From assembly GCF_900089835.1 (NCBI RefSeq), contig NZ_OANU01000193.1, positions 1 to 34,357 of the forward strand: a stretch of DNA of 34,357 nucleotides, written 5' to 3'. Of this stretch, positions 7,504 through 15,620 are shown piece by piece; within the stretch, counting starts at the first letter, position 1; each line of letters starts with the position of its first letter. This DNA is from Vibrio thalassae. Lineage in GTDB: Bacteria; Pseudomonadota; Gammaproteobacteria; Enterobacterales; Vibrionaceae. The position numbers and the translations under genes were made by a program. The notes beneath the pieces are model-generated. The model had not been told where the DNA came from. It saw only the letters and a list, made by a program, of their open reading frames with translations, and did not search any database.

Positions 7504-8223
7504 ACCTGTATATTGACTAGGTGACACACATATGTGTGTCACCTAAGCCTATTATAGATATTCAAAAATTCTACGGACTGGAACATACCTATACTCTTTA
7601 TTGAAAAAGGACTTGCGACTATAGCGCAACTCTTTTGGTTACATTCTCACTCGCATTGGAACGTCCATTTTCTTTGCAAGTACACACCCAATGATTAACT
7701 TGTAGCGGCTTACAAAATTCACTGATTAATATAGCGAGTGAGTATAAACTAAGGCTCGTTACACACTTCTAGATCAACTTGAAATATTTAGGTCTATTTC
7801 ATCGATATGAATACCCAACATTGATTTCGATGGGAACCTGAAATTGAATCTAATAACTTCCCATTACGTAAAGCACAAAGCCCCACTTCGGCGTCGACCT
7901 ATAGCTTATGCGATTTAATTTTTTGTCGCTCATCGAATCAAACCAAAGCTAGGTTACGCTTTTTGTATTCGCAGTTTAATATCAGTTAGGCCATTTTACT
8001 AATCGAATAATCCAAGTTAAGTTATACGCAGCCCCTATCTTTCACTGACAGTGATCAGTGCCATCACTCCCCAAAAATCTATGCCCTCTATCTTTTTGTC
8101 ACAATTGTGACGCACGGTGACGGATATGGATAGAGGTCTTAGAAGTGACTCGAATGTATATGCAGAAACGACAATTGAGGATTACAGAAAAGTCAGTTTG
8201 GGTTAACGGATTTCAGAAACAAC
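7504..8223. other. Gene-poor region upstream of the tRNA terminator
   Basis: About 720 bp with no frame I would call a gene on either strand. It holds the 28-nt palindrome at 7518-7545 and a shorter one, GTCACAATTGTGAC, at 8098-8111. I see no integrase, attachment-site repeat or RNA gene, although tRNA genes follow. Confidence 0.5.
7518..7545. terminator. 28-nt perfect palindrome after the Ig-repeat gene
   Basis: TAGGTGACACACAT (7518-7531) is followed immediately by its exact reverse complement (7532-7545). It starts 15 bp after the stop codon at 7503, fitting a transcript 3'-end hairpin, but there is no T-run after it, and a perfect palindrome without a loop could equally be a protein-binding site. 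Confidence 0.45.
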
Positions 8224-8248
8224 AAAGCCTCGCGTAACGCGAGGCTTT
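8224..8248 (-). terminator. Terminator of the tRNA-Val transcript
   Basis: AAAGCCTCGCG (8224-8234), loop TAA, CGCGAGGCTTT (8238-8248): an 11-bp stem. Read on the minus strand it follows the tRNA genes by about 25 bp and is followed by T-rich sequence (TTTGTTGTTTC). Confidence 0.85.
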
Positions 8249-8272
8249 GTGCTTGTTCTATAAGAACGAATG

Positions 8273-8349
8273 TGGTGGATCCGGGCGAACTCGAATCGCC
8301 GACCCCCGCCATGTCAAGGCGGTACTCTAACCAACTGAGCTACGGATCC
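8273..8349 (-). tRNA. tRNA-Val (anticodon GAC)
   Basis: 77 nt on the minus strand. The acceptor stem GGATCCG pairs with CGGATCC, followed by an encoded ACCA. D-arm AGCTCAGTTGGTTAGAGT, anticodon stem CCGCC/GGCGG with loop TTGACAT (anticodon GAC, reads GUC), and T-arm with TTCGAGT are all present. It is the second gene of a two-tRNA transcript. Confidence 0.95.
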
Positions 8350-8384
8350 AAACGGTGTTCTTTGCATAACAATGCAAAAAGGAG

Positions 8385-8461
8385 TGGTGGGTCCGGGCGA
8401 ACTCGAATCGCCGACCCCTACCATGTCAAGGTAGTACTCTAACCAACTGAGCTACGGACCC
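8385..8461 (-). tRNA. tRNA-Val (anticodon GAC), second copy
   Basis: 77 nt on the minus strand, nearly identical to its neighbour. The acceptor stem is GGGTCCG/CGGACCC with encoded ACCA, and the anticodon stem is CTACC/GGTAG with loop TTGACAT (GAC). Differences from the first copy are compensatory (stem pairs change together), so both should fold and function. The 35-bp spacer has no promoter I can see. Confidence 0.95.
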
Positions 8462-8482
8462 ATCGTCTTTGGAACGAGATGG

Positions 8483-8511
8483 ATATTAACGAGAGATACC
8501 TAGCTGTGCAA
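8483..8511 (-). promoter_or_regulatory. Promoter of the tRNA-Val pair
   Basis: On the minus strand, TTGCAC (8511-8506) and TAATAT (8488-8483) are separated by 17 bp, with a start expected near 8476, 15 bp before the first tRNA. Confidence 0.6.
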
Positions 8512-8633
8512 GTAGATTTTTGTGTTTTTGGTATCGTTTGGCTTATATGTCATCAATTCGGCTCTTTTTTATGCTGTTATCTAAAAAAAAATGTGAATTA
8601 CATCAGTTTGTTGCACACTGGTATTTCATTCTT

Positions 8634-9293
8634 TTATTCCGGGTCATCGAAAACAACGTTGTAGTTTTCCGTATACTGGCACATCGGCTGACGGCTACAG
8701 GTGAAAAAACGTCGGCCTTCGAACTCTCCTTGGGTCGCCGTCCTTATTATCATTGGACTTCCACATCGTTTGCAAAAACGGACTTCTTTGTCAGGCTCAA
8801 TCAGATCAATATGCGCAGCAAGTAGACGTCTGAGCTTGCCGACTTGGTAGCTTAACTTAACCGACGCGCCAATTAACGGTATGTTTGCTGATTTACACAC
8901 TTGCATAATGAGCTTTTGGCGCTCAATTTTACCCTTGTCGAGCTTTTGTCCGTTGTCATACTCGATAACCACTCTCGGTTGCATGGTTCTAGGGTCGCAC
9001 ACCACAAAGTCGAAATAGCTTTTGGCAATGACACTATTGGCGATAAACCACTGTTTCTTATTACTTGTCTTTTGCGGAGTCACGACATTGGTCATGCTTA
9101 CCTTAGTCAATATGACGCCATGCTCTCCGACGGCCTCTTTGAGTGCATTATAAAACGCCGTTTGCGCAGAAGACAGAATCGGCCCTTTCACTTTATAAAG
9201 ATACGAACGGGTATCTTCTTGCTTCACAAAATATTTTTGAGCGACAAAAAACAGCCCGACAAGTAAAGTCAAAACAATGAATATTTCAAACAT
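8634..9293 (-). CDS. Membrane-anchored DUF2726 protein with a C-terminal zinc ribbon
   Basis: From the ATG at 9293 the protein has one N-terminal transmembrane helix (IFIVLTLLVGLFFVAQKYF), then a DUF2726 domain (about residues 45-165) with ILTKVSMTNVV, KSYFDFVVCD, VVIEYDNGQ and KIERQKLIMQVC, a nuclease-like fold in related families. A C4 zinc ribbon of the type seen at the C-terminus of topoisomerase I follows: CKRCGSP ... RRFFTCSRQPMC. Function is not established; a nucleic-acid-related role at the inner membrane is inference. An upstream in-frame start at 9347 would add 18 residues but lacks a ribosome site, whereas AGG precedes the ATG at 9293. Confidence 0.85.
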   Translation of the reverse strand: MFEIFIVLTLLVGLFFVAQKYFVKQEDTRSYLYKVKGPILSSAQTAFYNALKEAVGEHGVILTKVSMTNVVTPQKTSNKKQWFIANSVIAKSYFDFVVCDPRTMQPRVVIEYDNGQKLDKGKIERQKLIMQVCKSANIPLIGASVKLSYQVGKLRRLLAAHIDLIEPDKEVRFCKRCGSPMIIRTATQGEFEGRRFFTCSRQPMCQYTENYNVVFDDPE

Positions 9294-9440
9294 TGATGCA
9301 GTAATACCTAGAATTAATGAATATGGTCGAATCCAGAGTATGCGCAATAAGATTTAGATGCAATCTTTGTAAACGGTACTCCGATTTTTGTCGTATATTC
9401 TATTTAGAAAGAGTTAGTTAGGTAACAAAAGGAGTGTACC

Positions 9441-9974
9441 TTGATAAAAACAATACTTCGCTATTTAACCGTCAGTCTTCCCCTCGTTTTACTTGGTTGT
9501 ACCGGTATTCCAGATAAAGTACAGCCAGTAACGGGCTTTGAATTAGACCGCTATCTTGGTAAGTGGTATGAGATTGCTCGACTTGATCACAGCTTCGAAC
9601 GCGGCTTAGATAATGTGACGGCCACCTACTCCATGAATAAGGATGGCTCAGTCAAAGTGCTGAATAGAGGTTGGGATACCGAAGATAAAGAATGGTCAGA
9701 AGCAGAGGGAAAGGCTAAGTTTGTCACCTCTCCTGATATCGCACACCTCAAAGTGTCTTTCTTTGGCCCTTTTTACGGTAGCTATGTCGTCTATTACCTA
9801 GAACCGGATTACTCGGCAGCACTCATTAGCGGCTATAACTCAGATTACTTTTGGATTCTGGCAAGAACCCCAACTATCGAGGAAGCAAAGTTAGACCAGT
9901 ACCTCAAAGTGGCTTACGATGCTGGATTCAACACCTCAGAGTTGATCTTTCCAAAGCAAGACAAAGCACAATAG
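9441..9974 (+). CDS. blc: Bacterial lipocalin (outer-membrane lipoprotein)
   Basis: 177 residues, the same length as E. coli Blc. The signal peptide ends in a canonical lipobox (LLGC, Cys20), predicting an outer-membrane lipoprotein. Lipocalin motif 1 is LGKWYEIARLDHSFERGL; TATYSMNKDGSVKVLNRG and the C-terminal YFWILARTP are also typical. Blc binds lysophospholipids and is linked to envelope maintenance. The start is TTG at 9441, chosen because AAGGAG lies 6 nt before it and no ATG is suitably placed. The gene converges on the MBL-fold gene with only 2 bp between the stops and no terminator hairpin. Confidence 0.94.
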   Translation: MIKTILRYLTVSLPLVLLGCTGIPDKVQPVTGFELDRYLGKWYEIARLDHSFERGLDNVTATYSMNKDGSVKVLNRGWDTEDKEWSEAEGKAKFVTSPDIAHLKVSFFGPFYGSYVVYYLEPDYSAALISGYNSDYFWILARTPTIEEAKLDQYLKVAYDAGFNTSELIFPKQDKAQ

Positions 9975-9976
9975 AA

Positions 9977-10738
9977 CTAGCGTACAGCCAGTACGGACTT
10001 AACGAGTCCTTTGAGCTTAATTTTTGTCACCCGCCAATGGGTCACCGGTCTCATTGGCGCGGTTTCAAGAAGGTGCCTCTTCGCGCCGGCATCAAAAACC
10101 ACCGCCCCACGATGAGCAAGCAGAATTTGTTTGGCGTTTAATTGGTAAACTTTCTCGATAGACTGCCGATACTGATTCGGATGAAAAATAGGGAATGGCG
10201 CGATCAGCTGTTTTTTCACTTCCACCATCAAGTCTGCCACATAAACAACCGATTCTGCGGCGTTGTAAACGGAGATATCTCGATCGGTGTGCCCTGGCGT
10301 CTCTAATACTTGCCAATCAGCAAACAAAGGGACGATGTCACCATCATGCAGATGATAGTCGGCGTTTAACGCTTTTTTATACCAAAGGTTTTTACTCGGC
10401 TGACCTAATCGTTTTGCCATATAACGAGCCAAAATTAAATCCGTCACATGCATCAAAAAACCGTCGAATCCCGAGTACCAGTCATGCTCTTTCGCTGCCG
10501 AGACAATTTTTGCTCCGGTAATAGCTCTAAGTCGATGTGCCGCTCCGGCATGATCTGGATGCATATGAGTGACCACAATGATCTTTAAGTCGGACAAATG
10601 TCGTTGTAGATCATCGGTGATAAAACGGAGTATAGTGCCTACGTCAGCTCGGCTTGCGCCGTCCAACAAGAGTAATTTGTCTGGATACTCAACGATATAG
10701 ATTTGTTGTATGTATCCCTTGAGCTGATGAACTTTCAC
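9977..10738 (-). CDS. MBL-fold metal-dependent hydrolase
   Basis: 253 residues with the metallo-beta-lactamase-fold signature THMHPDHAG (about residues 57-65), which supplies the first metal site and the Asp/His of the second. Further ligands are in ETPGHTDRDIS, YVADL and LLAHRG. It resembles glyoxalase-II-like hydrolases, but the substrate cannot be deduced; lactones, thioesters and phosphodiesters are all cleaved by the fold. It is a single gene with its own upstream region facing the glycerophosphodiesterase gene, and could share regulation with it across the 108-bp gap. Confidence 0.88.
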   Translation of the reverse strand: MKVHQLKGYIQQIYIVEYPDKLLLLDGASRADVGTILRFITDDLQRHLSDLKIIVVTHMHPDHAGAAHRLRAITGAKIVSAAKEHDWYSGFDGFLMHVTDLILARYMAKRLGQPSKNLWYKKALNADYHLHDGDIVPLFADWQVLETPGHTDRDISVYNAAESVVYVADLMVEVKKQLIAPFPIFHPNQYRQSIEKVYQLNAKQILLAHRGAVVFDAGAKRHLLETAPMRPVTHWRVTKIKLKGLVKSVLAVR

Positions 10739-10846
10739 TTTGGTAACTGGTCTGATGTCTTTCCACCAAGATAGCGTCAGGATAACATTTTTGCAACATA
10801 CACATCATTTATCATTTTAAAACTGATAACTGTGGTAGGAATAGCA

Positions 10847-11557
10847 ATGAGCACAATAATTGCGGGTCATCGCGGTGTTGCTGGCACCCATCCAGAAAAC
10901 ACATTAGTCAGCATTCAAGCGGCGAAACAACTGGGATTAAACTGGGTTGAAGTGGATGTGCAACCCACTAAAGATGGCGTGTTAGTGGTTGGCCATGACC
11001 ATACGATTAACCGTTGCAGTAATAGCAAAGGCCGAATAGACGAATTCACTCTAGAGGAATTGCGTCAGTTTGACTTTGGTTCATGGAAAGCTTCTCAATT
11101 TAAAGACGAGAAGATAATGACTCTAGATGAACTGCTCCAGTACTGTCACGAGAATAGCTTGAATCTGAATATCGAAGTTAAGGTCGATAGACATGATGCC
11201 GAATACGTCGTCTCTTTATTGAGCGCACAGTTCCAAGCCAGTGATATCAACCCAAATCAGTTATTAATCTCCAGTTTTAGTCGTGAAATTATGCTGGCAC
11301 TGTTTCAGGCGAACCTAGGTATTAGACTCGGCGTACTCGGTAACAGACTTAATAATCGTTTACTTAGCACTATCGAGCAGGTCAAAGCATTCAGTTGTCA
11401 CCTCAACTACCGTTGGCTGACTCAAAAGCACATAAGAATTCTGCGCGAGCGCGGCGTAGAGATATGGTGCTATACCGTAAACAATCCAAAGTCGTTTAAG
11501 CACTTGCAGCAAGTCGATGCGATTTTCACTGATTATCCTCAGCGTTTTACAGACTAG
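10847..11557 (+). CDS. Glycerophosphodiester phosphodiesterase (GDPD family, UgpQ-like)
   Basis: 236 residues, cytoplasmic (no signal peptide), the size of E. coli UgpQ. Catalytic motifs are AGHRGVAGTHPENT (His and Arg plus Glu), VEVDVQPTKDGVLVVGHD (metal-binding Glu/Asp and the second His) and LNIEVKVD. It hydrolyses glycerophosphodiesters to glycerol 3-phosphate and an alcohol. I chose the ATG at 10847 because AGGA lies about 8 nt upstream and the HRG motif is then at the usual distance; an in-frame start 15 nt earlier is possible. The 3' end overlaps the convergent LysR gene by 11 bp. Confidence 0.93.
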   Translation: MSTIIAGHRGVAGTHPENTLVSIQAAKQLGLNWVEVDVQPTKDGVLVVGHDHTINRCSNSKGRIDEFTLEELRQFDFGSWKASQFKDEKIMTLDELLQYCHENSLNLNIEVKVDRHDAEYVVSLLSAQFQASDINPNQLLISSFSREIMLALFQANLGIRLGVLGNRLNNRLLSTIEQVKAFSCHLNYRWLTQKHIRILRERGVEIWCYTVNNPKSFKHLQQVDAIFTDYPQRFTD

Positions 11558-12470
11558 ATTCCATTTGGAGTGATGCGGACATATAGTCAATAAATGCTCG
11601 CCTGCGGGCGGGCATAAACTTTGATTGTGGAAACTGCATCACGATCTCGCCCTGGTAGCGCGAGTTAACGTGCCATTCAGGCAAGACTTGCAACACGTCC
11701 CCTTCCCTAAGTGCTTTTTCTACGACAAATTCCGGAAAGATACCAATACCTACACCGCTTTTCACAGCATTTAACCGCATTTCAGAATGATTAACCGAGT
11801 AACGTCCATCGACCTGCACTTTTACATTTTCGCCATCTTTATTGAACAGCCAAACATTGTCATTTGGCTGTTCATTCAGAAACAAACAGTTGTGGTTCAG
11901 AAGATTATTAGGATGAAAAGGAATACCATTCTCTTGTAAATACGATTTGCTCGCGCATAACACTGCTTTGATTTCACCGAGCGGCTTAGCCACTAAGTTT
12001 TCTCTTGGAAAATGAGTAAGTTCAAAAACGATATCGAGATTGTGCCCAAACGGATCGACAAATTCATCACTCACCAACAGTCGAAGTTTCACTTTCGGGT
12101 ATAACTCTAAAAACGATAGCATGAGTGGTTCAAGAATATGACGACTGAATGCTTTGGGCGCGGAAACTCGCAGCTCACCCTGTGCCTCCCCGACTTCTTG
12201 ACTCGCAATATTGGCAATGTCAGACGCCGATTCCATGATTTTCTTACTAAATTCGTAAACAACCTTCCCTGTGTCCGTGGTCACCTGCTTTCTTGTTGTC
12301 CGTTCCAACAAGTCGGTATTCAGCGCAGCCTCTAGTCGGCTGATTTGTCGGCTTACCCCTGATGGTGTCACCCCCAATCTCTGTGAGGCGGCAGTGAAGC
12401 TTCCCGCTTCAACAACTGTCACAAATGCAGCAATGTCGGGTAACAGTGCCATAAGTTTATTTGTGTCCAT
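11547..12470 (-). CDS. LysR-family transcriptional regulator
   Basis: 307 residues. An N-terminal winged helix-turn-helix (about 8-67) is clear: FVTVVEAGSFTAASQRLGVT, then SGVSRQISRLEAAL. The effector-binding domain follows (about 95-300) with GELRVSAPKAF, the DIVFELT strand and AVKSGVGIGIFPEF. It is divergent from the EamA-type exporter gene with 102 bp between starts, the usual arrangement for a LysR protein that controls its neighbour, so its ligand may be something that exporter moves. It overlaps the GDPD gene tail to tail by 11 bp. Confidence 0.93.
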   Translation of the reverse strand: MDTNKLMALLPDIAAFVTVVEAGSFTAASQRLGVTPSGVSRQISRLEAALNTDLLERTTRKQVTTDTGKVVYEFSKKIMESASDIANIASQEVGEAQGELRVSAPKAFSRHILEPLMLSFLELYPKVKLRLLVSDEFVDPFGHNLDIVFELTHFPRENLVAKPLGEIKAVLCASKSYLQENGIPFHPNNLLNHNCLFLNEQPNDNVWLFNKDGENVKVQVDGRYSVNHSEMRLNAVKSGVGIGIFPEFVVEKALREGDVLQVLPEWHVNSRYQGEIVMQFPQSKFMPARRRAFIDYMSASLQMESSL

Positions 12471-12505
12471 CAGTCATAAGTCCTGTGCGTTTTGGAAGTA
12501 TTATC

Positions 12506-12550
12506 ACTTTGTTATTCATAAGTTAGCATAGCAATAAAGTTATTCACAAA
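12506..12550. promoter_or_regulatory. Direct-repeat operator candidate between the LysR and EamA genes
   Basis: Two near-identical motifs, TTGTTATTCATAAG and AAGTTATTCACAAA, lie in the same orientation about 24 bp apart in the 102-bp divergent gap. Spacing close to two helical turns on one face fits a regulator dimer or tetramer site, most simply for the adjacent LysR protein. Confidence 0.4.
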
Positions 12551-12572
12551 AACTATTTTAGAGTAATTACAA

Positions 12573-13505
12573 ATGGATAGAGGTTACGCACAAACTCTCA
12601 CGTCAGTCTGGGCGATTTTGGGTCTACTTGTGGTATCGGTGGTTTGGGGCACCAGTTACGGAACGTCAAAACAGGTGCTTCAATCGCTTACCGTCCCACA
12701 ATTATTATTCGTTCGTTTCGCTTTAAGTAGCGGCGTCTTATTCATAATCTTGTATAAGAAGCGGCTATTTACTGAATTCACTAACAACTCTGTTGACTAT
12801 TTAAAAGTAGGTCTGCTTACCGGCGCTATCTTAAGCTGTATCTTCATTACCGAAACCTGGGCAGTGGCTTATGTAAAAGCCGGGCAAGTTGCGGTTCTCA
12901 TCAGCCTTTGTATCTTATTCACCCCATTTTTGGAGAAAATATGGCTTAGCGTGTCCTTACCTAAGGGCATTTGGGGATATTGCTTTGTTGGGGTCATTGG
13001 CGTTGTTTTACTGTCCAACGTTACTGAGCAGGACTTAAGTTTCAATTGGGGATTCGCGTTAGTGATCGTGGCCGCTGTGCTCAGAGGGTTTATGGTTGTA
13101 ACGTGTCGCAAGGCCTTCAGCGAACGTCATTTCAATACGGAACTTATTACGTTTATTCAACTGTCAGTAGTCACTCTTGTCAGCGTGCTGCTGATCGGGC
13201 AAGAAGGGTCGGCTGGGCAACTTCCTATCGCCATAATGCAGCTTGATTGGTTGACGATAAGTAGCTTAATTTACCTGGCTTTAGGCTGTACTCTTATGGC
13301 GTTTTTTCTACAAAACTATGCCGTCAAATTTCTTCACGCGAGCCAAGCATCACTGTTGATGGGTACTGAGCCATTATTCGGCTTACTTTTCGCGGCAATC
13401 TTTTTACAAGAGCAACTGACAAACCTTCAATGGTTGGGCAGTTTTCTCATCATTTCGACCACGGTTGCAGCTTGTTACCAATTTTCTAAGCACAAACAGC
13501 CTTGA
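12573..13505 (+). CDS. EamA/DMT-family transporter
   Basis: 310 residues with about ten hydrophobic helices arranged as two EamA repeats (about residues 14-140 and 155-305). The first repeat has VVWGTSYGTSKQVL and PQLLFVRFALSSGVLF; the second ends with SLLMGTEPLFGLLFAAIFLQE, the family's most conserved segment. Members export amino acids, nucleosides or other small metabolites; no substrate can be assigned here. It is probably controlled by the divergent LysR gene. The ribosome site before the ATG is weak. A short AT-flanked hairpin with a T-run follows at about 13522-13540 and may be a terminator. Confidence 0.9.
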   Translation: MDRGYAQTLTSVWAILGLLVVSVVWGTSYGTSKQVLQSLTVPQLLFVRFALSSGVLFIILYKKRLFTEFTNNSVDYLKVGLLTGAILSCIFITETWAVAYVKAGQVAVLISLCILFTPFLEKIWLSVSLPKGIWGYCFVGVIGVVLLSNVTEQDLSFNWGFALVIVAAVLRGFMVVTCRKAFSERHFNTELITFIQLSVVTLVSVLLIGQEGSAGQLPIAIMQLDWLTISSLIYLALGCTLMAFFLQNYAVKFLHASQASLLMGTEPLFGLLFAAIFLQEQLTNLQWLGSFLIISTTVAACYQFSKHKQP

Positions 13506-13615
13506 TGTCAGTGGATTTCTCTAAAATGCGGCGTTTTTTTTGATTTACCTCAGGTCTAGCACGCAAACAGAGAGTGTAAAGTGGTTCTCCCTGTTCCATA
13601 ACGTGAAGAAATCCT

Positions 13616-14722
13616 ATGACACTAGTAAATACCGACCGCCTTGTTAACCACTTTTTCGACCTAGTAAAAATCGACAGCGAATCCGGCAATGAAAAAGCCA
13701 TCGCCGAAGCTATTGCTGAGCAACTTGGTGGGCTTGGTTTCTCTGTAAGCAAGCTTCCTGTACCAGAACAATACACCAACGGCTTTAATGTGTATGGTCG
13801 CCTTGAAGGTACGCTTGAAGGTAGCATTGTATTCAGTGCTCACATGGACACAGTCACACCAGGTATTGGCATTGAGCCAATCATAGAAGATGGCATTATT
13901 CGTTCAAAGGGCGACACTATCCTTGGTGGCGACGACAAGTCTGGTATTGCAGCCGTGATGGAAGCAGTACGCTGCCTTAAAGAGCAAAACCGCGAACATA
14001 AAACCATCGAAGTGGCTTTCACTGTGCATGAAGAAGGTGGCCTATTCGGTTCAGAATACTTCGACATGTCCTACATCCAATCAAACAATGCGATCGTACT
14101 TGATACCGGCGGTCCAATCGGAACCATCGTAACAGGCGCTCCGGGTCAACAAAAAATCGTTGCTAAAATCAAAGGTCGCCCAGCTCACGCAGGTCTTGCT
14201 CCAGAAGAAGGCATCAGCGCAGCAATGGTTGCCGCAGATGCAATCGCCAACATGAAACTGCTACGCATCGATTCAGAAACGACCGCAAATATTGGTTCTG
14301 TTAATGGTGGTCAAGCAACAAACATCGTCATGCCAGAACTTACTGTGGTTGCCGAAGCACGTTCACTCAACAGCGACAAGCTAACCGCTCAAGTTAACCA
14401 TATGGTTGAAACTTTCCAAGCGTCAGCTGAGAAGTTTGGTGCAGAAGTTGAGATCGAATCAACACGTGCTTACGATGCTTTTGTTATCGCAGAAGACGAC
14501 GCACATGTACTGAAAATCAAGCAAGTTTTTGAAGCAAACGGCATCGAAGCCAACACCAAACACACAGGTGGTGGTAGTGATGCAAACAACTTCAACGGGA
14601 AAGGTCTAACGACTGTGAACCTTTCTACTGGAATGGCAAAAGTACACACGACTGAAGAATACATCGCTATTGATGATATGGTGAAAATCACCGACTTCGT
14701 TATTGGGTATGTTACTGCTTAA
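13616..14722 (+). CDS. M20-family metallopeptidase (PepT/YqjE-like)
   Basis: 368 residues, cytoplasmic. M20 metal ligands are visible in order: SAHMDTV, ILGGDDKSG (bridging Asp), VHEEGG (catalytic and metal Glu), VLDTGG and the C-terminal THTGGGSDANNFN. The central dimerisation domain starts near GRPAHAGLAPEEGISA. Relatives are annotated as tripeptidase-T-like peptidases; they remove N-terminal residues from short peptides. Similarity is stronger to the PepT-like group than to DapE or ArgE, but the exact substrate is open. It is monocistronic, with a terminator at 14740-14773 shared with the convergent genes. Confidence 0.92.
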   Translation: MTLVNTDRLVNHFFDLVKIDSESGNEKAIAEAIAEQLGGLGFSVSKLPVPEQYTNGFNVYGRLEGTLEGSIVFSAHMDTVTPGIGIEPIIEDGIIRSKGDTILGGDDKSGIAAVMEAVRCLKEQNREHKTIEVAFTVHEEGGLFGSEYFDMSYIQSNNAIVLDTGGPIGTIVTGAPGQQKIVAKIKGRPAHAGLAPEEGISAAMVAADAIANMKLLRIDSETTANIGSVNGGQATNIVMPELTVVAEARSLNSDKLTAQVNHMVETFQASAEKFGAEVEIESTRAYDAFVIAEDDAHVLKIKQVFEANGIEANTKHTGGGSDANNFNGKGLTTVNLSTGMAKVHTTEEYIAIDDMVKITDFVIGYVTA

Positions 14723-14739
14723 TTCTAGCAGTCGAACTT

Positions 14740-14773
14740 AACGCCGCATTTCACAACGTTGAAGTGCGGCGTT
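14740..14773. terminator. Bidirectional terminator
   Basis: AACGCCGCA (14740-14748) pairs with TGCGGCGTT (14765-14773), with TTCA/TGAA extending the stem inside. TTTGTTAT follows on the plus strand. It lies between the M20 peptidase gene and the convergent small gene and can serve both. Confidence 0.8.
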
Positions 14774-14775
14774 TG

Positions 14776-15129
14776 TTATAACCCTTCATGTTCATCAATG
14801 GCGGCGCGAGCTTCCACCAAAGTACAACCCGACTCATGCATTAGCTCTGCAATGGTTGCTTCAGGGTTTCGCTCTAATACTTGTTGAATCGGTGACTTGT
14901 AATCGACTAATACTTTCTCAATTGCGACCGATATCCAACCTACTCCAGCCTCTAGAGCGAATGCTGCCAGTTGCTCTTTACGACCAGTTACGAGCCAATG
15001 ACGTGAGCGGCGGATACGTTTGAGAGTGCATCCAGATAAAGCAGCGCTAGCGATAACCTGTGCTTTGTCCTCAACTCGATGGACAAAACTATTCAGACGA
15101 ACTGATATTAAAAGCCGCGACTTTTCCAA
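14776..15129 (-). CDS. Conserved small protein, RRF_GI-like
   Basis: About 110-117 residues, basic near the middle (CTLKRIRRSRHWLVTGRKEQL), with a C-terminal helical part (NPEATIAELMHESGCTLVEARAAIDEHEG). I recall a gammaproteobacterial family annotated as 'ribosome recycling factor family' (RRF_GI) with the same order, LKRxRRSRxWxLTG then ITLAELMxxTxCTxxxARxAR. It is not the true ribosome recycling factor, and its function is unknown. The start is uncertain: a TTG at 15129 overlaps the end of the DUF3859 gene by 22 bp, and no ATG exists before the conserved part, so translation is probably coupled to the upstream gene. Confidence 0.6.
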   Translation of the reverse strand: MEKSRLLISVRLNSFVHRVEDKAQVIASAALSGCTLKRIRRSRHWLVTGRKEQLAAFALEAGVGWISVAIEKVLVDYKSPIQQVLERNPEATIAELMHESGCTLVEARAAIDEHEGL

Positions 15130-15545
15130 AACTGACCTTCATCTCTGGCAATAACTTTGAACTTCTTTTCTGCAACCACACGACCTTGCATTTCCAGCAC
15201 CATCCGCCATTCACCGAGGTTGCTTTCGAAGCCATCAATAGGATGAAGCAATTGAATGGTGTCACCTAGATAGAAATCCCAATCATTGCTGCCTACATGT
15301 TCTTCACCGTCAAAAGGCGCGAGTACCTGCCCTTTCTTACCAATGATACCAGGGTGGTAAATGCAATAGCGAACACGCTCCCCTTTGGCTTTTTTGATAT
15401 TGACGATAAAGCCAAACTCAATGTGCTCATCAGCAGGCACTATCGTGGTGAAGTCTTGAATTTTGGGCAGATCTTTAGAACCCGAATCCCAAGTAGAATA
15501 GATACCATAAGAAGTCATCTCAATGACGGGTGAGCGTTTAGCCAT
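15108..15545 (-). CDS. DUF3859-domain protein
   Basis: 145 residues. Recognisable as DUF3859 from EMTSYGIYSTWDSGSKD, HIEFGFIVNIKKAKGERVRY, YHPGI, DTIQLLHPIDGF and the C-terminal EWRMVLEMQGRVVAEKKFKV. No signal peptide, no membrane helix, predicted beta-rich. Function is unknown. It overlaps the start of the next gene downstream, forming a two-gene unit that ends at the 14740-14773 terminator. Confidence 0.82.
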   Translation of the reverse strand: MAKRSPVIEMTSYGIYSTWDSGSKDLPKIQDFTTIVPADEHIEFGFIVNIKKAKGERVRYCIYHPGIIGKKGQVLAPFDGEEHVGSNDWDFYLGDTIQLLHPIDGFESNLGEWRMVLEMQGRVVAEKKFKVIARDEGQFWKSRGF

Positions 15546-15620
15546 TGTTCCATTATGCCTTTTATTTGATGCGCATTATTTTATCGAAGGTTGGCGCTAT
15601 ATCGCACCACATTGAATGCT

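Noticed and set aside
8098..8111. GTCACAATTGTGAC palindrome as a CRP or terminator site
   Set aside because: It does not fit the CRP spacing (TGTGA-N6-TCACA), has no T-run and no adjacent gene.
8273..8461. tRNA pair as an integration site for an island
   Set aside because: No integrase gene, and no direct repeat of the tRNA 3' end found in the flanking sequence.
8479..8825. Two overlapping plus-strand frames
   Set aside because: They start in the tRNA promoter region and run antisense into the DUF2726 gene; the composition is not convincing.
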